A program made the position numbers and the translations under genes. A stretch of DNA of 40,079 nucleotides from Oscillospiraceae bacterium (GTDB lineage: Bacteria; Bacillota; Clostridia; Oscillospirales; Oscillospiraceae), in contig JAHHRS010000014.1 of NCBI GenBank assembly GCA_020025675.1, positions 1-40,079 on the forward strand, in the 5' to 3' direction. The notes beneath the pieces were generated by a model, which worked only from the letters and a program-made list of their open reading frames with translations, had not been told where the DNA came from and searched no databases. This document shows, piece after piece, positions 6,168 to 14,457 of this stretch. Each line of letters starts with the position of its first letter. The first letter of the stretch is position 1.

Positions 6168-8939
6168 ATGGGACTTTTTAATAAAATTTTCGGCAGTTAT
6201 TCCGACAGGGAACTTAAAAAAATATATCCGGTTGCAGATAAGATTGAAAAACTGGAACCCACCATGGAAAAACTCAGTGACGCTGAGCTTTGTGCAAAAA
6301 CCGATGAATTCAAAGAGCGTTTAAATAAGGGCGAGACTTTGGACGATATTCTGCCCGAGGCTTTTGCAGTTGCAAGAGAAGCCGCATGGCGTGTACTGGG
6401 AATGAAGCCGTTCAGAGTGCAGCTCATAGGCGGTATAGTGCTACATCAGGGACGTATAGCGGAAATGAAAACCGGTGAAGGCAAAACCCTTGTGGCAGTG
6501 CTCCCTGCGTACCTGAATGCTCTTAAAGGCCAGGGTGTACACATTGTCACCGTCAACGATTATCTGGCCCGCCGTGACAGCGAGTGGATGGGAAAGGTTT
6601 ACCGTTTTCTTGGCCTTACCGTGGGTCTTATTGTCCACGATCTGAATCAGGAAGAGCGCAGAGCGGCTTATAACTGCGATATTACCTACGGTACTAATAA
6701 CGAGATGGGCTTTGACTATCTCCGTGACAATATGGCTCTCTACAAAAGCCAGATGGTTCAGAGAGGCCACTTTTTTGCAATCGTTGATGAAGTGGACTCC
6801 ATACTCATAGATGAGGCCAGAACTCCGCTTATTATTTCCGGTCAGGGTGATGAGAGCACAGACCTTTACCGTCAGGCAGACGATTTTGTGCGGAGACTTA
6901 AAAAAGCGGTCTACACCAGTGTGGACGAGAAGGAAGAGGAAGACGAGGATATAGATGCCGACTATATCGTGGACGAAAAGGCCAAGACAGCTACTCTGAC
7001 AGCTCGCGGCATTGAGCGGGCAGAGCGGGCATTCGGCCTTGAAAATCTGGCAGATATTGAAAACGCCACATTGAGCCACCATATAAATCAGGCTCTCCGT
7101 GCCCATGGCGTTATGAAGAAGGACATTGATTACATCGTCAAAGACGGTGAAATTATCATAGTCGATGAATTTACAGGCCGCCTTATGCTTGGCAGACGCT
7201 ATTCCGAAGGGCTTCATCAGGCCATTGAGGCCAAGGAACACGTGGATGTGCAGAAAGAGAATAAGACCCTTGCCACCATTACCTTCCAGAACTATTTCAG
7301 ACTCTACCCCAAGCTCTCCGGTATGACCGGTACTGCCGTCACCGAGGCGGAGGAGTTCGGAACAATATACAAGCTGGACATTGTGGAGATACCCACAAAT
7401 AAGCCGGTTATCCGTATTGATCACCCGGATGTTGTCTTTAAAAACGAAAGCGGGAAGAACAAAGCCATAATTGAGCAGGTAGCCCTGTGCCACGAAAAGG
7501 GACAGCCTGTTCTCGTAGGTACTGTTTCCATTGAAAAGAGTGAGGAGCTTTCAGCTCTTTTGAAGAAAAAAGGTATTCCTCACACTGTTTTGAATGCAAA
7601 GTACCACGAGAAGGAAGCAGATATTGTTGCCCAGGCGGGTAAATTCGGTGCTGTGACAATAGCAACCAATATGGCCGGCCGAGGAACAGATATAGTGCTG
7701 GGAGGCAATGCCGAATTTCTGGCTAAAAAGGAACTGCGCAAGGCAGGCTATGATGATACCGTAATAGTTGAGGCTACCGGGCATGCAGAAACCGATAATG
7801 AGGATATAATTACTGCAAGAAAGCTTTATGCGGAAAAGCTGGCTGAGTTTAAGGACTCTATTGAAGAAGAAGCCCGAAAGGTCCGGGATGCCGGCGGCTT
7901 ATTCATTTTGGGCACCGAGCGCCACGAATCCAGACGTATAGATAACCAGCTCCGAGGCCGTTCAGGACGTCAGGGAGACCCCGGCGAGAGCCGCTTCTAT
8001 CTTGCCATGACAGACGATATTATGCGGCTTTTCGGCTCTGAGCGGGTAATGAACCTTATGGAGACTATGAAGATCGAAGAGGATCAGCCTCTTGATGCAA
8101 AAATGCTCTCCGGCGCTATTGAGCAGGCTCAAAAAACCGTTGAAAGCCGTAACTTCCAGACCAGAAAAACCGTACTTGAATACGACGATGTTATGAACAA
8201 ACAGCGTGAAATAATCTACGGTGAGAGAAAGAAAGTCCTTGACGGGGAGGATCTGAAAGAGCAGATAATGGGCATGACAAAGCAATTTGTCTCCACTACC
8301 GTGTCCGACGGAATGCGGGGTATGCCTGTTAAAACTCAGGAGGAGCTGGACAAGGTATTGCTGCCCTTCTATAAGCTGTTTTTACCAAAGGATGCCGTCA
8401 GTATAGAGTCTCTGGGAAAAAAGACGGACAGCGAGGATATAAGCGAGGCAGTATTCAGCATTGCAAAAGATGCCTATGAGAAGCGGGAAAAGCTTTTCGG
8501 CATGGTAAACGGCACACCTCTTATGAGAGAAATCGAGCGGGTGGTAATGCTCCGTGTTGTAGACGAGTACTGGATGGACCATATAGACGGCATGGCAGAA
8601 CTTAAGAGGGGAATAGGCCTCCGAGGTTATGGTGCTGTTAAACCCATAGATGCCTACAAACAGGAAGGCTTTGACATGTTCGAGGCCATGGTTCAGGGTA
8701 TAAGGGAAGAGACAGTGCGCCGCATATTCACCGTTCAGGTCAGAAGGGAAAATCCTATTGAGAGAAAGGCGGTTGCCCGCAACGCCGCTGCTGATGCAGG
8801 CAGTGACGGTCAGAAAAAGCAGCCTGTGAAGAAAGCCAAAAAGCCGGGCCGCAACGACCCATGCCCCTGCGGAAAGATGAAAGCAGACGGAAGCAGACGC
8901 CTTAAATATAAGGAATGCTGCGGCAGATTTGAAAAATAA
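6168..8939 (+). CDS. secA: Preprotein translocase motor ATPase SecA
   Basis: A 923-aa SecA, the ATPase that pushes unfolded secretory proteins through SecYEG (secY is at 23.7 kb). Visible: N-terminal MGLFNKIFGS, Walker A MKTGEGKT at residues 100-107, DYLARRDSEWM, Walker B/DEAD equivalent DEVDSILIDEARTPLIISG, GRLMLGRRYSEGLHQAIEAKE, the NBD2 motifs NMAGRGTDI and GGLFILGTERHESRRIDNQLRGRSGRQGD, the helical scaffold YDDVMNKQREIIY, and a C-terminal zinc motif. ATG 6168 fits the family N-terminus and has AAAGG upstream; the frame is open 16 codons earlier. NBD2 carries a charged KKAVYTSVDEKEEEDED loop in the PPXD region. The zinc motif is stretched: the CPC and CC pairs are 15 residues apart instead of the usual 8. 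pgeF follows after 18 nt, so the two are likely co-transcribed. Confidence 0.98.
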   Translation: MGLFNKIFGSYSDRELKKIYPVADKIEKLEPTMEKLSDAELCAKTDEFKERLNKGETLDDILPEAFAVAREAAWRVLGMKPFRVQLIGGIVLHQGRIAEMKTGEGKTLVAVLPAYLNALKGQGVHIVTVNDYLARRDSEWMGKVYRFLGLTVGLIVHDLNQEERRAAYNCDITYGTNNEMGFDYLRDNMALYKSQMVQRGHFFAIVDEVDSILIDEARTPLIISGQGDESTDLYRQADDFVRRLKKAVYTSVDEKEEEDEDIDADYIVDEKAKTATLTARGIERAERAFGLENLADIENATLSHHINQALRAHGVMKKDIDYIVKDGEIIIVDEFTGRLMLGRRYSEGLHQAIEAKEHVDVQKENKTLATITFQNYFRLYPKLSGMTGTAVTEAEEFGTIYKLDIVEIPTNKPVIRIDHPDVVFKNESGKNKAIIEQVALCHEKGQPVLVGTVSIEKSEELSALLKKKGIPHTVLNAKYHEKEADIVAQAGKFGAVTIATNMAGRGTDIVLGGNAEFLAKKELRKAGYDDTVIVEATGHAETDNEDIITARKLYAEKLAEFKDSIEEEARKVRDAGGLFILGTERHESRRIDNQLRGRSGRQGDPGESRFYLAMTDDIMRLFGSERVMNLMETMKIEEDQPLDAKMLSGAIEQAQKTVESRNFQTRKTVLEYDDVMNKQREIIYGERKKVLDGEDLKEQIMGMTKQFVSTTVSDGMRGMPVKTQEELDKVLLPFYKLFLPKDAVSIESLGKKTDSEDISEAVFSIAKDAYEKREKLFGMVNGTPLMREIERVVMLRVVDEYWMDHIDGMAELKRGIGLRGYGAVKPIDAYKQEGFDMFEAMVQGIREETVRRIFTVQVRRENPIERKAVARNAAADAGSDGQKKQPVKKAKKPGRNDPCPCGKMKADGSRRLKYKECCGRFEK

Positions 8940-8957
8940 ATAATCACAGAGGTAAAA

Positions 8958-9752
8958 ATGGCATTTATCGAAGAAAAATACAAAGAAATAGTATACATGC
9001 GCTCTGAAAAAATAGGGGCGCACCACGGCTTTCTCACCCGATGGGGCGGAGTGAGCGAGGGCCCCTTTGCCAGCCTGAATCTGGGGTCAAATAGAGGCGA
9101 TGTACCTGATAGAGTGAGAGAAAATTACCGCCGTGCAGCGGAGCTTGCAGGAGCTTCCATTGACGGCTGCGTGGTTACAAATCAGGTACATAAAAATGAA
9201 GTGCGTATAGTGACGGCAAAAGATAAGCATGTTTGCATGTCCCAAGTTCCCTATAAGGCAGACGGCATTGTGACGGGAGAAAAAAATCTGCCTATCTTCT
9301 GCTTTACTGCCGATTGCGTGCCGGTACTGCTTTGGGACGAGGAAAACAAGGCTGTGGGCGCAATACACTGCGGCTGGCGCAGCTCTGTCGGGGATATACT
9401 CAAAAATGCCATTGAAAAAATGACGGTTTTGGGGGCAAACCCCCGTAATATTCACGCCGCTATCGGGCCTGCTATCGGATTTTGCTGTTTCGAGACGGAT
9501 GACGATGTTCCCCAGGCAGTGACCGAATACCTAAAGGGTGACACAAAGGGAATTTTCAGTAAAAAAGAGAACGGCAAAACTTTGGTTGATCTTAGAGAGG
9601 CAAATCGGCGGAGACTGATTGCTCTGGGTTTAAAGGAAGAAAATATTGATGTCTCAGATGAATGCACCATGTGCGCCCATGAAAAATACTGGTCTCACAG
9701 ATATACCAAAGGTTTAAGAGGAAGTCAGGCCTCATTTATAACTCTAAGGTGA
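8958..9752 (+). CDS. pgeF: Peptidoglycan editing factor PgeF / YfiH-YlmD family (polyphenol-oxidase-like)
   Basis: A 264-aa protein of the DUF152/multicopper-like YfiH family. Motifs: HHGFLTRWGGVSEGPFASLNLG near residues 20-45, NQVHKNEVRIV, the metal-site segment FCFTADCVPVLLWD, GAIHCGWRSSVGDIL and AAIGPAIGFCCFETDDDV. In E. coli the homologue hydrolyses L-Ser-containing muropeptide precursors to keep L-Ala at position 1; purine-nucleoside phosphorolysis has also been shown for relatives, so the cellular role here is inferred. ATG 8958 is preceded by AGAGG. The 3' end is 5 nt from the ATG chosen for the next gene, and a GTG of that gene overlaps it by 4 nt. Confidence 0.88.
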   Translation: MAFIEEKYKEIVYMRSEKIGAHHGFLTRWGGVSEGPFASLNLGSNRGDVPDRVRENYRRAAELAGASIDGCVVTNQVHKNEVRIVTAKDKHVCMSQVPYKADGIVTGEKNLPIFCFTADCVPVLLWDEENKAVGAIHCGWRSSVGDILKNAIEKMTVLGANPRNIHAAIGPAIGFCCFETDDDVPQAVTEYLKGDTKGIFSKKENGKTLVDLREANRRRLIALGLKEENIDVSDECTMCAHEKYWSHRYTKGLRGSQASFITLR

Positions 9753-9757
9753 AAATT

Positions 9758-11464
9758 ATGAAAAACTTTCTTAAAAAAGTCACGGCTCTCACTATGGCAC
9801 TTTCTATGCTATTTATGATGAGTGCCTGCGATGGAATGAAAAAAACAGACCCCATGGAAGAAATTCCTAAGTCCAACGGAGCACATGACGTTGTACGGGC
9901 TAATGCTGCGGACAATGTGTTTTCATTGAACGTTAATAAAAAATACAGCCTAAATCCTCTTATTGCAACCGACCATTCAAACCAGCTTATCTGCGCTCTT
10001 GTATACGAAAATATGCTGGAACTGGACAATGATTTTAACGTTATCGAAAATAAGGAAAATGACCATAACGGCATTATTGCTACAAGAAAAGTGTCTGAGG
10101 ACGGTAAAACCTGGACTTTTGGGGTAGAAGAGGGGCATTTTTTCCATGACGGAACTCCCGTCACCGGAAAAGACCTGAGCTACACAATGAACAGAGCCGT
10201 TAACTCCGACCGTTACAGAGGCCGTTTTGCCAGTGTGCAGGGAATAAGTGCCACTGAGGACAGTCTCATTATAAATCTGGGCATTGCCGACACTCAATTT
10301 TATAAGCTTTTAAATCTGCCTGTCATAAAATCAGGAAGCTTTAACGATAAGCCGCCTATGGGAAGCGGACCTTACACCTTTGTGCGCAGTGAAGTTGCAC
10401 CGGTGGAGACTGAGGGCGACAAAAAATCCGACGGAAAAGATGCAGCACCCAAAACGGAATTAAACGAGCTGAAAGCAAGCGAGTATTATCCCGGCTATGA
10501 AAATCTTCCCGTAGACAGAATATATTTAAAGGAATATTCTGAAGCAGACAAAAAAATAATTGCCTATGAGGACTCTCTTATAGACATAGTTATTAACGAT
10601 CCGTCAAGCTATACAAGCCTTGGCTTTGCATCTACAAATGAGGTGCATAAATATTCTACCACAAATATGCATTATGTTGCATTTAACGAAAAAAATCCTC
10701 TGGGTTCAATGAACACCTTTAGAGTTGCCATGCAGTATGCTTTCGACAGAGCCTACTTCGTGGAACTTCTGCACCAGAACGGCGTTGCAAGTGCCATACC
10801 CATGTACCCTACATGTGACATCTACCCGGATGCGCTGAACAATGAGATGCGGTATGATTTGGAAAAGTGCAAAGCCATACTTGAAAATATGGGTTTCAGG
10901 GACTATGATGATGACGGATACCTTGAGCTTCTTTCCGGTAACGGAAAGGATGTGGAGATAAACTTCCTTGTGTGCTCCGGAAGCTCGGCAAAGGGCGGAG
11001 TGGTGAACCGGTTTGCAGACGATATGGAGAAGATAGGCGTAAAAGTGAATGTTAAAGAGCTTACCTGGGAAAAATATCTGGAGGCGCTGGAAAAAGGCGA
11101 ATTCGATATGTATTACGGAGAGGTGAAGCTACGCAATAACTTTGACCTTACGGAGCTTCTTCAGCCCAGACCGGAGCCTAAGAAAAAGGATGAGCCTGTC
11201 GTTACCACAAACATAAATTATACCGGTTCCAATGACAAAAGCTATGTAGAGCTTATAAACGAATATCTGGCCGCAGGAGATATGGGCAGAGCAGACGCAT
11301 ATTATAAGCTTTGTGACTATATATGCCGCAGTACGGGCTCACTTATAACCATAGGCTTTGAGAAACACCAGCTAATAAGCCACCGCGGCGTTATAAAGGG
11401 TATTGAAGCAAATGCCGGCAATCCTCTGTATAATTTCCAGGATTGGGAGATAATGCTTGACTAA
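9758..11464 (+). CDS. Lipoprotein, ABC-transporter solute-binding protein family 5 (peptide/nickel type)
   Basis: A 568-aa exported lipoprotein. The signal peptide has a KNFLKK basic start, a hydrophobic core and the lipobox MSAC with Cys near residue 24. The body follows the SBP family 5 pattern (OppA/DppA/NikA): NPLIATDHSNQLICALVYENML, a WTFGVEEGHFFHDGTPVTGKD segment, FRVAMQYAFDR and a late lobe-2 region with EANAGNPLYNFQDWEI at the end. A charged low-complexity insert (GDKKSDGKDAAPK) sits near residue 220. No permease or ATPase gene is adjacent, so it is an orphan binding protein that must share a transporter elsewhere or act otherwise. ATG 9758 has AAGGTG 6 nt upstream; GTG 9749 is an alternative. 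Ligand cannot be read. Confidence 0.85.
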   Translation: MKNFLKKVTALTMALSMLFMMSACDGMKKTDPMEEIPKSNGAHDVVRANAADNVFSLNVNKKYSLNPLIATDHSNQLICALVYENMLELDNDFNVIENKENDHNGIIATRKVSEDGKTWTFGVEEGHFFHDGTPVTGKDLSYTMNRAVNSDRYRGRFASVQGISATEDSLIINLGIADTQFYKLLNLPVIKSGSFNDKPPMGSGPYTFVRSEVAPVETEGDKKSDGKDAAPKTELNELKASEYYPGYENLPVDRIYLKEYSEADKKIIAYEDSLIDIVINDPSSYTSLGFASTNEVHKYSTTNMHYVAFNEKNPLGSMNTFRVAMQYAFDRAYFVELLHQNGVASAIPMYPTCDIYPDALNNEMRYDLEKCKAILENMGFRDYDDDGYLELLSGNGKDVEINFLVCSGSSAKGGVVNRFADDMEKIGVKVNVKELTWEKYLEALEKGEFDMYYGEVKLRNNFDLTELLQPRPEPKKKDEPVVTTNINYTGSNDKSYVELINEYLAAGDMGRADAYYKLCDYICRSTGSLITIGFEKHQLISHRGVIKGIEANAGNPLYNFQDWEIMLD

Positions 11465-11505
11465 TAATTTTAATTATTTAAATAATCTAATGGGGAGGAT
11501 ACAAA

Positions 11506-11886
11506 ATGACTGACAGAGAACTTATGTCTATGGCAAAAAAGGCATCATTCAACGCCTATGTGCCTTATTCCCGCTTTTCTGTTGGGGCGGCAATCGAGTG
11601 CGATGACGGTTCGGTTTTCACCGGATGCAATGTGGAAAATGCCGCTCTGGGAAGTACCATATGTGCCGAGCGTACCGCCTGCTGTAAGGCCGTAAGCGAG
11701 GGAAAGCGCAGCTTCCGCCGTATAGCAATCTACGCCGACAGTGAAAACTGGTGTACGCCGTGCGGTGCCTGCCGCCAGTTTTTGGCGGAGTTTTCTCCCG
11801 ATATGGAGGTTCTTTGCGCCAAGGCAGGCGACAGATATGTGAGCTACAAGCTCTCTGAGCTATTACCCCATACATTTAATTACTGA
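11506..11886 (+). CDS. cdd: Cytidine deaminase
   Basis: A 126-aa homotetrameric-type cytidine/deoxycytidine deaminase of pyrimidine salvage (cytidine to uridine). The zinc site is complete: C53-A-E55 in TICAERTACC and P85-C86-G-A-C89 in TPCGACRQF, the Glu acting as proton shuttle and three Cys binding Zn2+. The N-terminal AYVPYSRFSVGAAI and GCNVENA substrate-binding segments are present. Length matches the short tetrameric class. The start has GGGGAGG 7 nt upstream. The next gene begins 3 nt after the stop, indicating translational coupling. Confidence 0.95.
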   Translation: MTDRELMSMAKKASFNAYVPYSRFSVGAAIECDDGSVFTGCNVENAALGSTICAERTACCKAVSEGKRSFRRIAIYADSENWCTPCGACRQFLAEFSPDMEVLCAKAGDRYVSYKLSELLPHTFNY

Positions 11887-11889
11887 GAA

Positions 11890-12168
11890 ATGGAATTGGA
11901 ACAGCTCAGAATATTTGTGGCTGTTGCGGAGAGCGGAAGCTTTACAAAGGCCGCTAAAAAGCTTTACATAAGCCATTCCACCACATCCCGTGCCGTAACT
12001 GCGCTGGAGACTGAACTTTCCTTACGGCTTTTTGACCGTGGAAACAAAGTTACAGGTCTGACTGCGGCAGGCGAACTGCTTTTAAAAGAGGGCAGGGAAC
12101 TGCTGAGCAAAGCGGAGGAGCTGGAGAAAAAGCTGGAAAATTTAAAACTTGAAGGTCAGAAAAAATGA
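11890..12168 (+). CDS. Small LysR-like protein: winged HTH and linker helix only
   Basis: A 92-aa protein equal to the N-terminal DNA-binding domain of LysR-type regulators: LEQLRIFVAVAESGSFTKAA, then the recognition helix region HSTTSRAVTALETEL, LRLFDRG and LTAAGELLL, followed by a charged linker/dimerisation helix (residues 65-88). The effector-binding domain of about 200 residues is absent; the stop codon TGA lies inside the terminator hairpin, so the gene ends cleanly rather than by a visible frameshift. It is 3 nt behind cdd, with only a weak ribosome-binding site of its own. It could be a functional ligand-independent DNA-binding protein or a truncated relic. The frame downstream is replaced by the terminator and a minus-strand gene, with no remnant of the missing domain. 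Confidence 0.8.
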   Translation: MELEQLRIFVAVAESGSFTKAAKKLYISHSTTSRAVTALETELSLRLFDRGNKVTGLTAAGELLLKEGRELLSKAEELEKKLENLKLEGQKK

Positions 12169-12191
12169 GCGCATTTTATGCGCTCATTTTT
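12161..12191. terminator. Terminator overlapping the LysR-like stop codon
   Basis: Perfect 14-bp stem 12161-12174/12178-12191 with a TTT loop, arms ending in AAAAA and TTTTT, so it can work in both directions. It closes the secA-cdd side and the minus-strand membrane protein gene ending at 12207. Confidence 0.85.
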
Positions 12192-12206
12192 AATACTATT
12201 TTTAAA

Positions 12207-13520
12207 TTATGGGTAATATCCCTCAACGGTCTCAAGCCCGTAGTACTTGGCTATGCTGACGTTTGGCCATGTATCGCTCTGAGGGTCGGGATACAGGTCT
12301 TCAAGACCGTATGCTCCGCTGTACGGTGTGAAGGGCTGGTATGCTTCAACGCAGACGCTTTTTTCACCTCTGCCGATGGCCTCTGCTATGAGCTGCTCAC
12401 GTTTTACGGACTTTCCGAATATGACCAATGTATCCAAGGCACCCAAAACAAAGTTAAATGCAAAGACCACAGCACATGCAATAGTAAAGCCCTGAACCAG
12501 CCTTTTGCTTCCCATATCCATAATCAGCTCAAAATTTATAAGGCAGCCAATTACTGTAATTACAATGGTTACGCAGAAATGCCGTGCAGTAAAGTAGTTT
12601 GCGAAAATAAAGGAACAGAGAGAACCAAGACCTGAGAGGAAGAAAATAAAGGAAAGTGCAAGCCGTTTCTTATCTTTGGAGGGGAAGGCCATGAAAAAAG
12701 TCAAAGCGTAAATAACATAGGGTATGAGGAGCACTTTTTTGCTCTCACTTACCACCGTTTTCAAACTGGCGGCAAGAGCAGAGAAATTCATTTCTCCGGC
12801 TCTTCCTGCAGTGGCAGGGGCACTCATCAAAAACACAAAACCCGCAATGGCTGAGAGCAGAGACAACAGACGGAAAATGGAAAACTTTTTTTCTCTTCTA
12901 TATAATAATACACTCAGGCAGAGGGCTGCAAAGATGGCGGCAATGGAGCCGTTTTCAGACCATGAGCCTGCTATAAAAGAAAAGAGGACGGATAAGAGCA
13001 TCCAAATTGGGGAAACAGTTTTTTCCCTTCCCAGATAGTCCCTGATAAACGGAAATAAAAAAATCAGAAAAACGCTTATTCCCCAGCTGTAATTTACAGC
13101 GCCGTCCAGCCAGAAAAAGTTTTGCCCAAAGGCAGGAGTAAAGTTCCACAGCATAAAAGCTCCGCAAAGGCACAGAAGGGAGCGTTTTCGGAAATTCCCT
13201 CTAAAGAGTGAAGACACTAAAACAGCCAAAAGCACGATGTTTAGGGCGTTAATTATATTAAAAACAAATTTCGGCATTAATAAAAACAACTGCACAAACG
13301 TGTGGGGAATCACCCGGCCGTTAATTATCTGCCGGTGGGCGGCCATGGAAGGGAAAATATCCGATACATGCTCTATGCGGTTGTCTGTCTGAAAACTAAA
13401 GGAATATGAATAATCATCCGCTAACATGGGCGTGAGAAAATTAAATCCAAGCACAGTTATAAATAAAATAAGAAGAAAGGCAGAAAAAAGCCTCTTTCCG
13501 CTCTCGATATTGGGTGTCAT
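12207..13520 (-). CDS. Polytopic membrane protein, DUF6056/GT-C-like
   Basis: A 437-aa protein with about ten hydrophobic segments spread over the first 390 residues and a short soluble C-terminus (SVCVEAYQPFTPYSGAYGLEDL). The first extracytoplasmic loop begins MLADDYSYSF, with the paired acidic residues seen in GT-C type glycosyltransferases and in DUF6056 proteins; WLDGAVNYSWG and the MSAPATAGRA stretch also resemble that family. A role in transferring sugars to a cell-surface polymer is a guess. ATG 13520 is preceded by GGGAGG at about 10 nt; a much longer frame upstream runs through its own promoter and the S10 promoter and is not coding. It is the only minus-strand gene between secA and the clpB region. 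Confidence 0.7.
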   Translation of the reverse strand: MTPNIESGKRLFSAFLLILFITVLGFNFLTPMLADDYSYSFSFQTDNRIEHVSDIFPSMAAHRQIINGRVIPHTFVQLFLLMPKFVFNIINALNIVLLAVLVSSLFRGNFRKRSLLCLCGAFMLWNFTPAFGQNFFWLDGAVNYSWGISVFLIFLFPFIRDYLGREKTVSPIWMLLSVLFSFIAGSWSENGSIAAIFAALCLSVLLYRREKKFSIFRLLSLLSAIAGFVFLMSAPATAGRAGEMNFSALAASLKTVVSESKKVLLIPYVIYALTFFMAFPSKDKKRLALSFIFFLSGLGSLCSFIFANYFTARHFCVTIVITVIGCLINFELIMDMGSKRLVQGFTIACAVVFAFNFVLGALDTLVIFGKSVKREQLIAEAIGRGEKSVCVEAYQPFTPYSGAYGLEDLYPDPQSDTWPNVSIAKYYGLETVEGYYP

Positions 13521-13575
13521 AAAATTCTTGCCTCCCTGCTCTAAAATACCTTTTCCCAGCTTATTTTTACTATTG

Positions 13576-13604
13576 ATTTTAACATGGAGACACTGCAAAA
13601 TCAA
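13576..13604 (-). promoter_or_regulatory. Promoter of the minus-strand membrane protein gene
   Basis: Minus strand: TTGATT (13604-13599), 17-nt spacer, TAAAAT (13581-13576), 56 nt before the ATG at 13520. It lies back to back with the S10 promoter. Confidence 0.6.
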
Positions 13605-13662
13605 GTTTGACAATTGCCGACAAAAAAAGTAAAAAACTTTGAAAGAATAAGCGTAAAAACCC

Positions 13663-13691
13663 TTGACAAGGCGACATTTTATTGATATATT
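13663..13691 (+). promoter_or_regulatory. Main promoter of the S10-spc-alpha cluster
   Basis: TTGACA (13663-13668), 17-nt spacer, TATATT (13686-13691): a near-consensus sigma-A promoter. Transcription would begin around 13698, about 300 nt before rpsJ. Confidence 0.85.
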
Positions 13692-13697
13692 ATCTAG

Positions 13698-13995
13698 GCG
13701 CGTGTGCGAGAGCACCAGCGTATTATGCGATGAAGCGGGAGATTGCTCAGAATACTGAGGTAACTTTCGTGGAGTATGTCCGGCGTCGGAGTTCCGGCGC
13801 GAAATCGGGCGGCTGAAATTATTCCGATACACGCGTATATCGCGCGGACGGAGTCAGACCGGCTGTTTGGCCGGTTTGTTTTTCGGACACGGACTGATAC
13901 GCACGGTTGTGTGTACAGGAATATTTCATCCGTACGCATAGTATTTGGCGGCGAAAGCCGCAGAAAAGAAAAACGTACGAAAAGGAGAAAACCAC
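13698..13995 (+). promoter_or_regulatory. Structured 5' leader of the ribosomal cluster
   Basis: A GC-rich, gene-free leader. Helices visible: GTGC-GAGA-GCAC (13704-13715, a GNRA tetraloop), a CTCAG/CTGAG hairpin near 13752, twin TCCGGCG words near 13775 and 13793, CGCG-TATAT-less stem 13832-13835/13841-13844, and the terminator-like hairpin listed separately. Leader-mediated control of this operon by L4 or another product is known in gammaproteobacteria; which signal works here is not readable. Confidence 0.6.
13856..13883 (+). terminator. Intrinsic terminator-like hairpin inside the S10 leader (attenuator candidate)
   Basis: Stem 13856-13863/13870-13877 (core ACCGGC/GCCGGT) followed by TTTGTTTTT, 113 nt before the rpsJ ATG. 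The upstream CCGGC words near 13776 and 13794 could pair with GCCGG at 13870-13874 and prevent the hairpin, which is the layout of an attenuator. Confidence 0.6.
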
Positions 13996-14313
13996 ATGGC
14001 AAGCACAAACAAGAACATGATCCGTATCCGCCTTAAGGCTTACGACCATCAGCTCATCGACAAGGCTGCCGAAATCATCGTCGAGGCTGCAAAGCGCACC
14101 GACGCTAAGGTTTCCGGCCCTATCCCCCTGCCCACCAAGACCGAGATAATCACTATTCTCCGTTCTGTCCATGTTAACAAGGACAGCCGTGAGCAGTTTG
14201 AGCGCCGCACCCACAAGCGCCTTATTGACATTATGGCTCCCACTCAGAAGACCGTTGAGGCTCTTATGAATGTTGAAGTCCCTGCAGGCGTTGAAATCGA
14301 GATCAAGCTCTAA
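13996..14313 (+). CDS. rpsJ: 30S ribosomal protein S10 (uS10, NusE)
   Basis: A 105-aa S10, of the usual length, with the family core IRIRLKAYDHQLID, GPIPLPTKTEIITILRS and EQFERRTHKRLIDI. It sits in the 30S head and doubles as NusE in transcription antitermination. ATG 13996 has AAAGGAG 9 nt upstream; the frame extends further back through the leader but without an initiation signal. First gene of the cluster, separated from rplC by an unusually long 144-nt spacer. Confidence 0.97.
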   Translation: MASTNKNMIRIRLKAYDHQLIDKAAEIIVEAAKRTDAKVSGPIPLPTKTEIITILRSVHVNKDSREQFERRTHKRLIDIMAPTQKTVEALMNVEVPAGVEIEIKL

Positions 14314-14457
14314 GCCAAAACCCAATTAACCCATTCCCCCGCAACCCACAATTTTAATAACCCACAGTCCGTAACTTGCGAATGCGGACGGGTTAAGTTG
14401 CGAGCCACTGAGCAAAGACTTATGCGACGCAACCAATAACCAATAGGAGGATATATA
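14314..14457 (+). promoter_or_regulatory. Long structured spacer between rpsJ and rplC
   Basis: No ORF. It carries four AACCCA words (14319, 14328, 14343, 14359), a GTCCG/CGGAC inverted repeat near 14368-14390 and a GTTGCG/CGCAAC stem closing around 14397-14430, just before the rplC Shine-Dalgarno AGGAGG. Neighbouring spacers in this cluster are mostly 1-20 nt. Confidence 0.45.

Noticed and set aside
6441..7493. 350-codon minus-strand frame opposite secA
   Set aside because: Lies wholly within a fully conserved SecA coding sequence and has no start signal.
13521..13832. N-terminal extension of the minus-strand membrane protein (104 codons)
   Set aside because: It would run through its own promoter, the S10 promoter and leader; the ATG at 13520 has a proper Shine-Dalgarno site.
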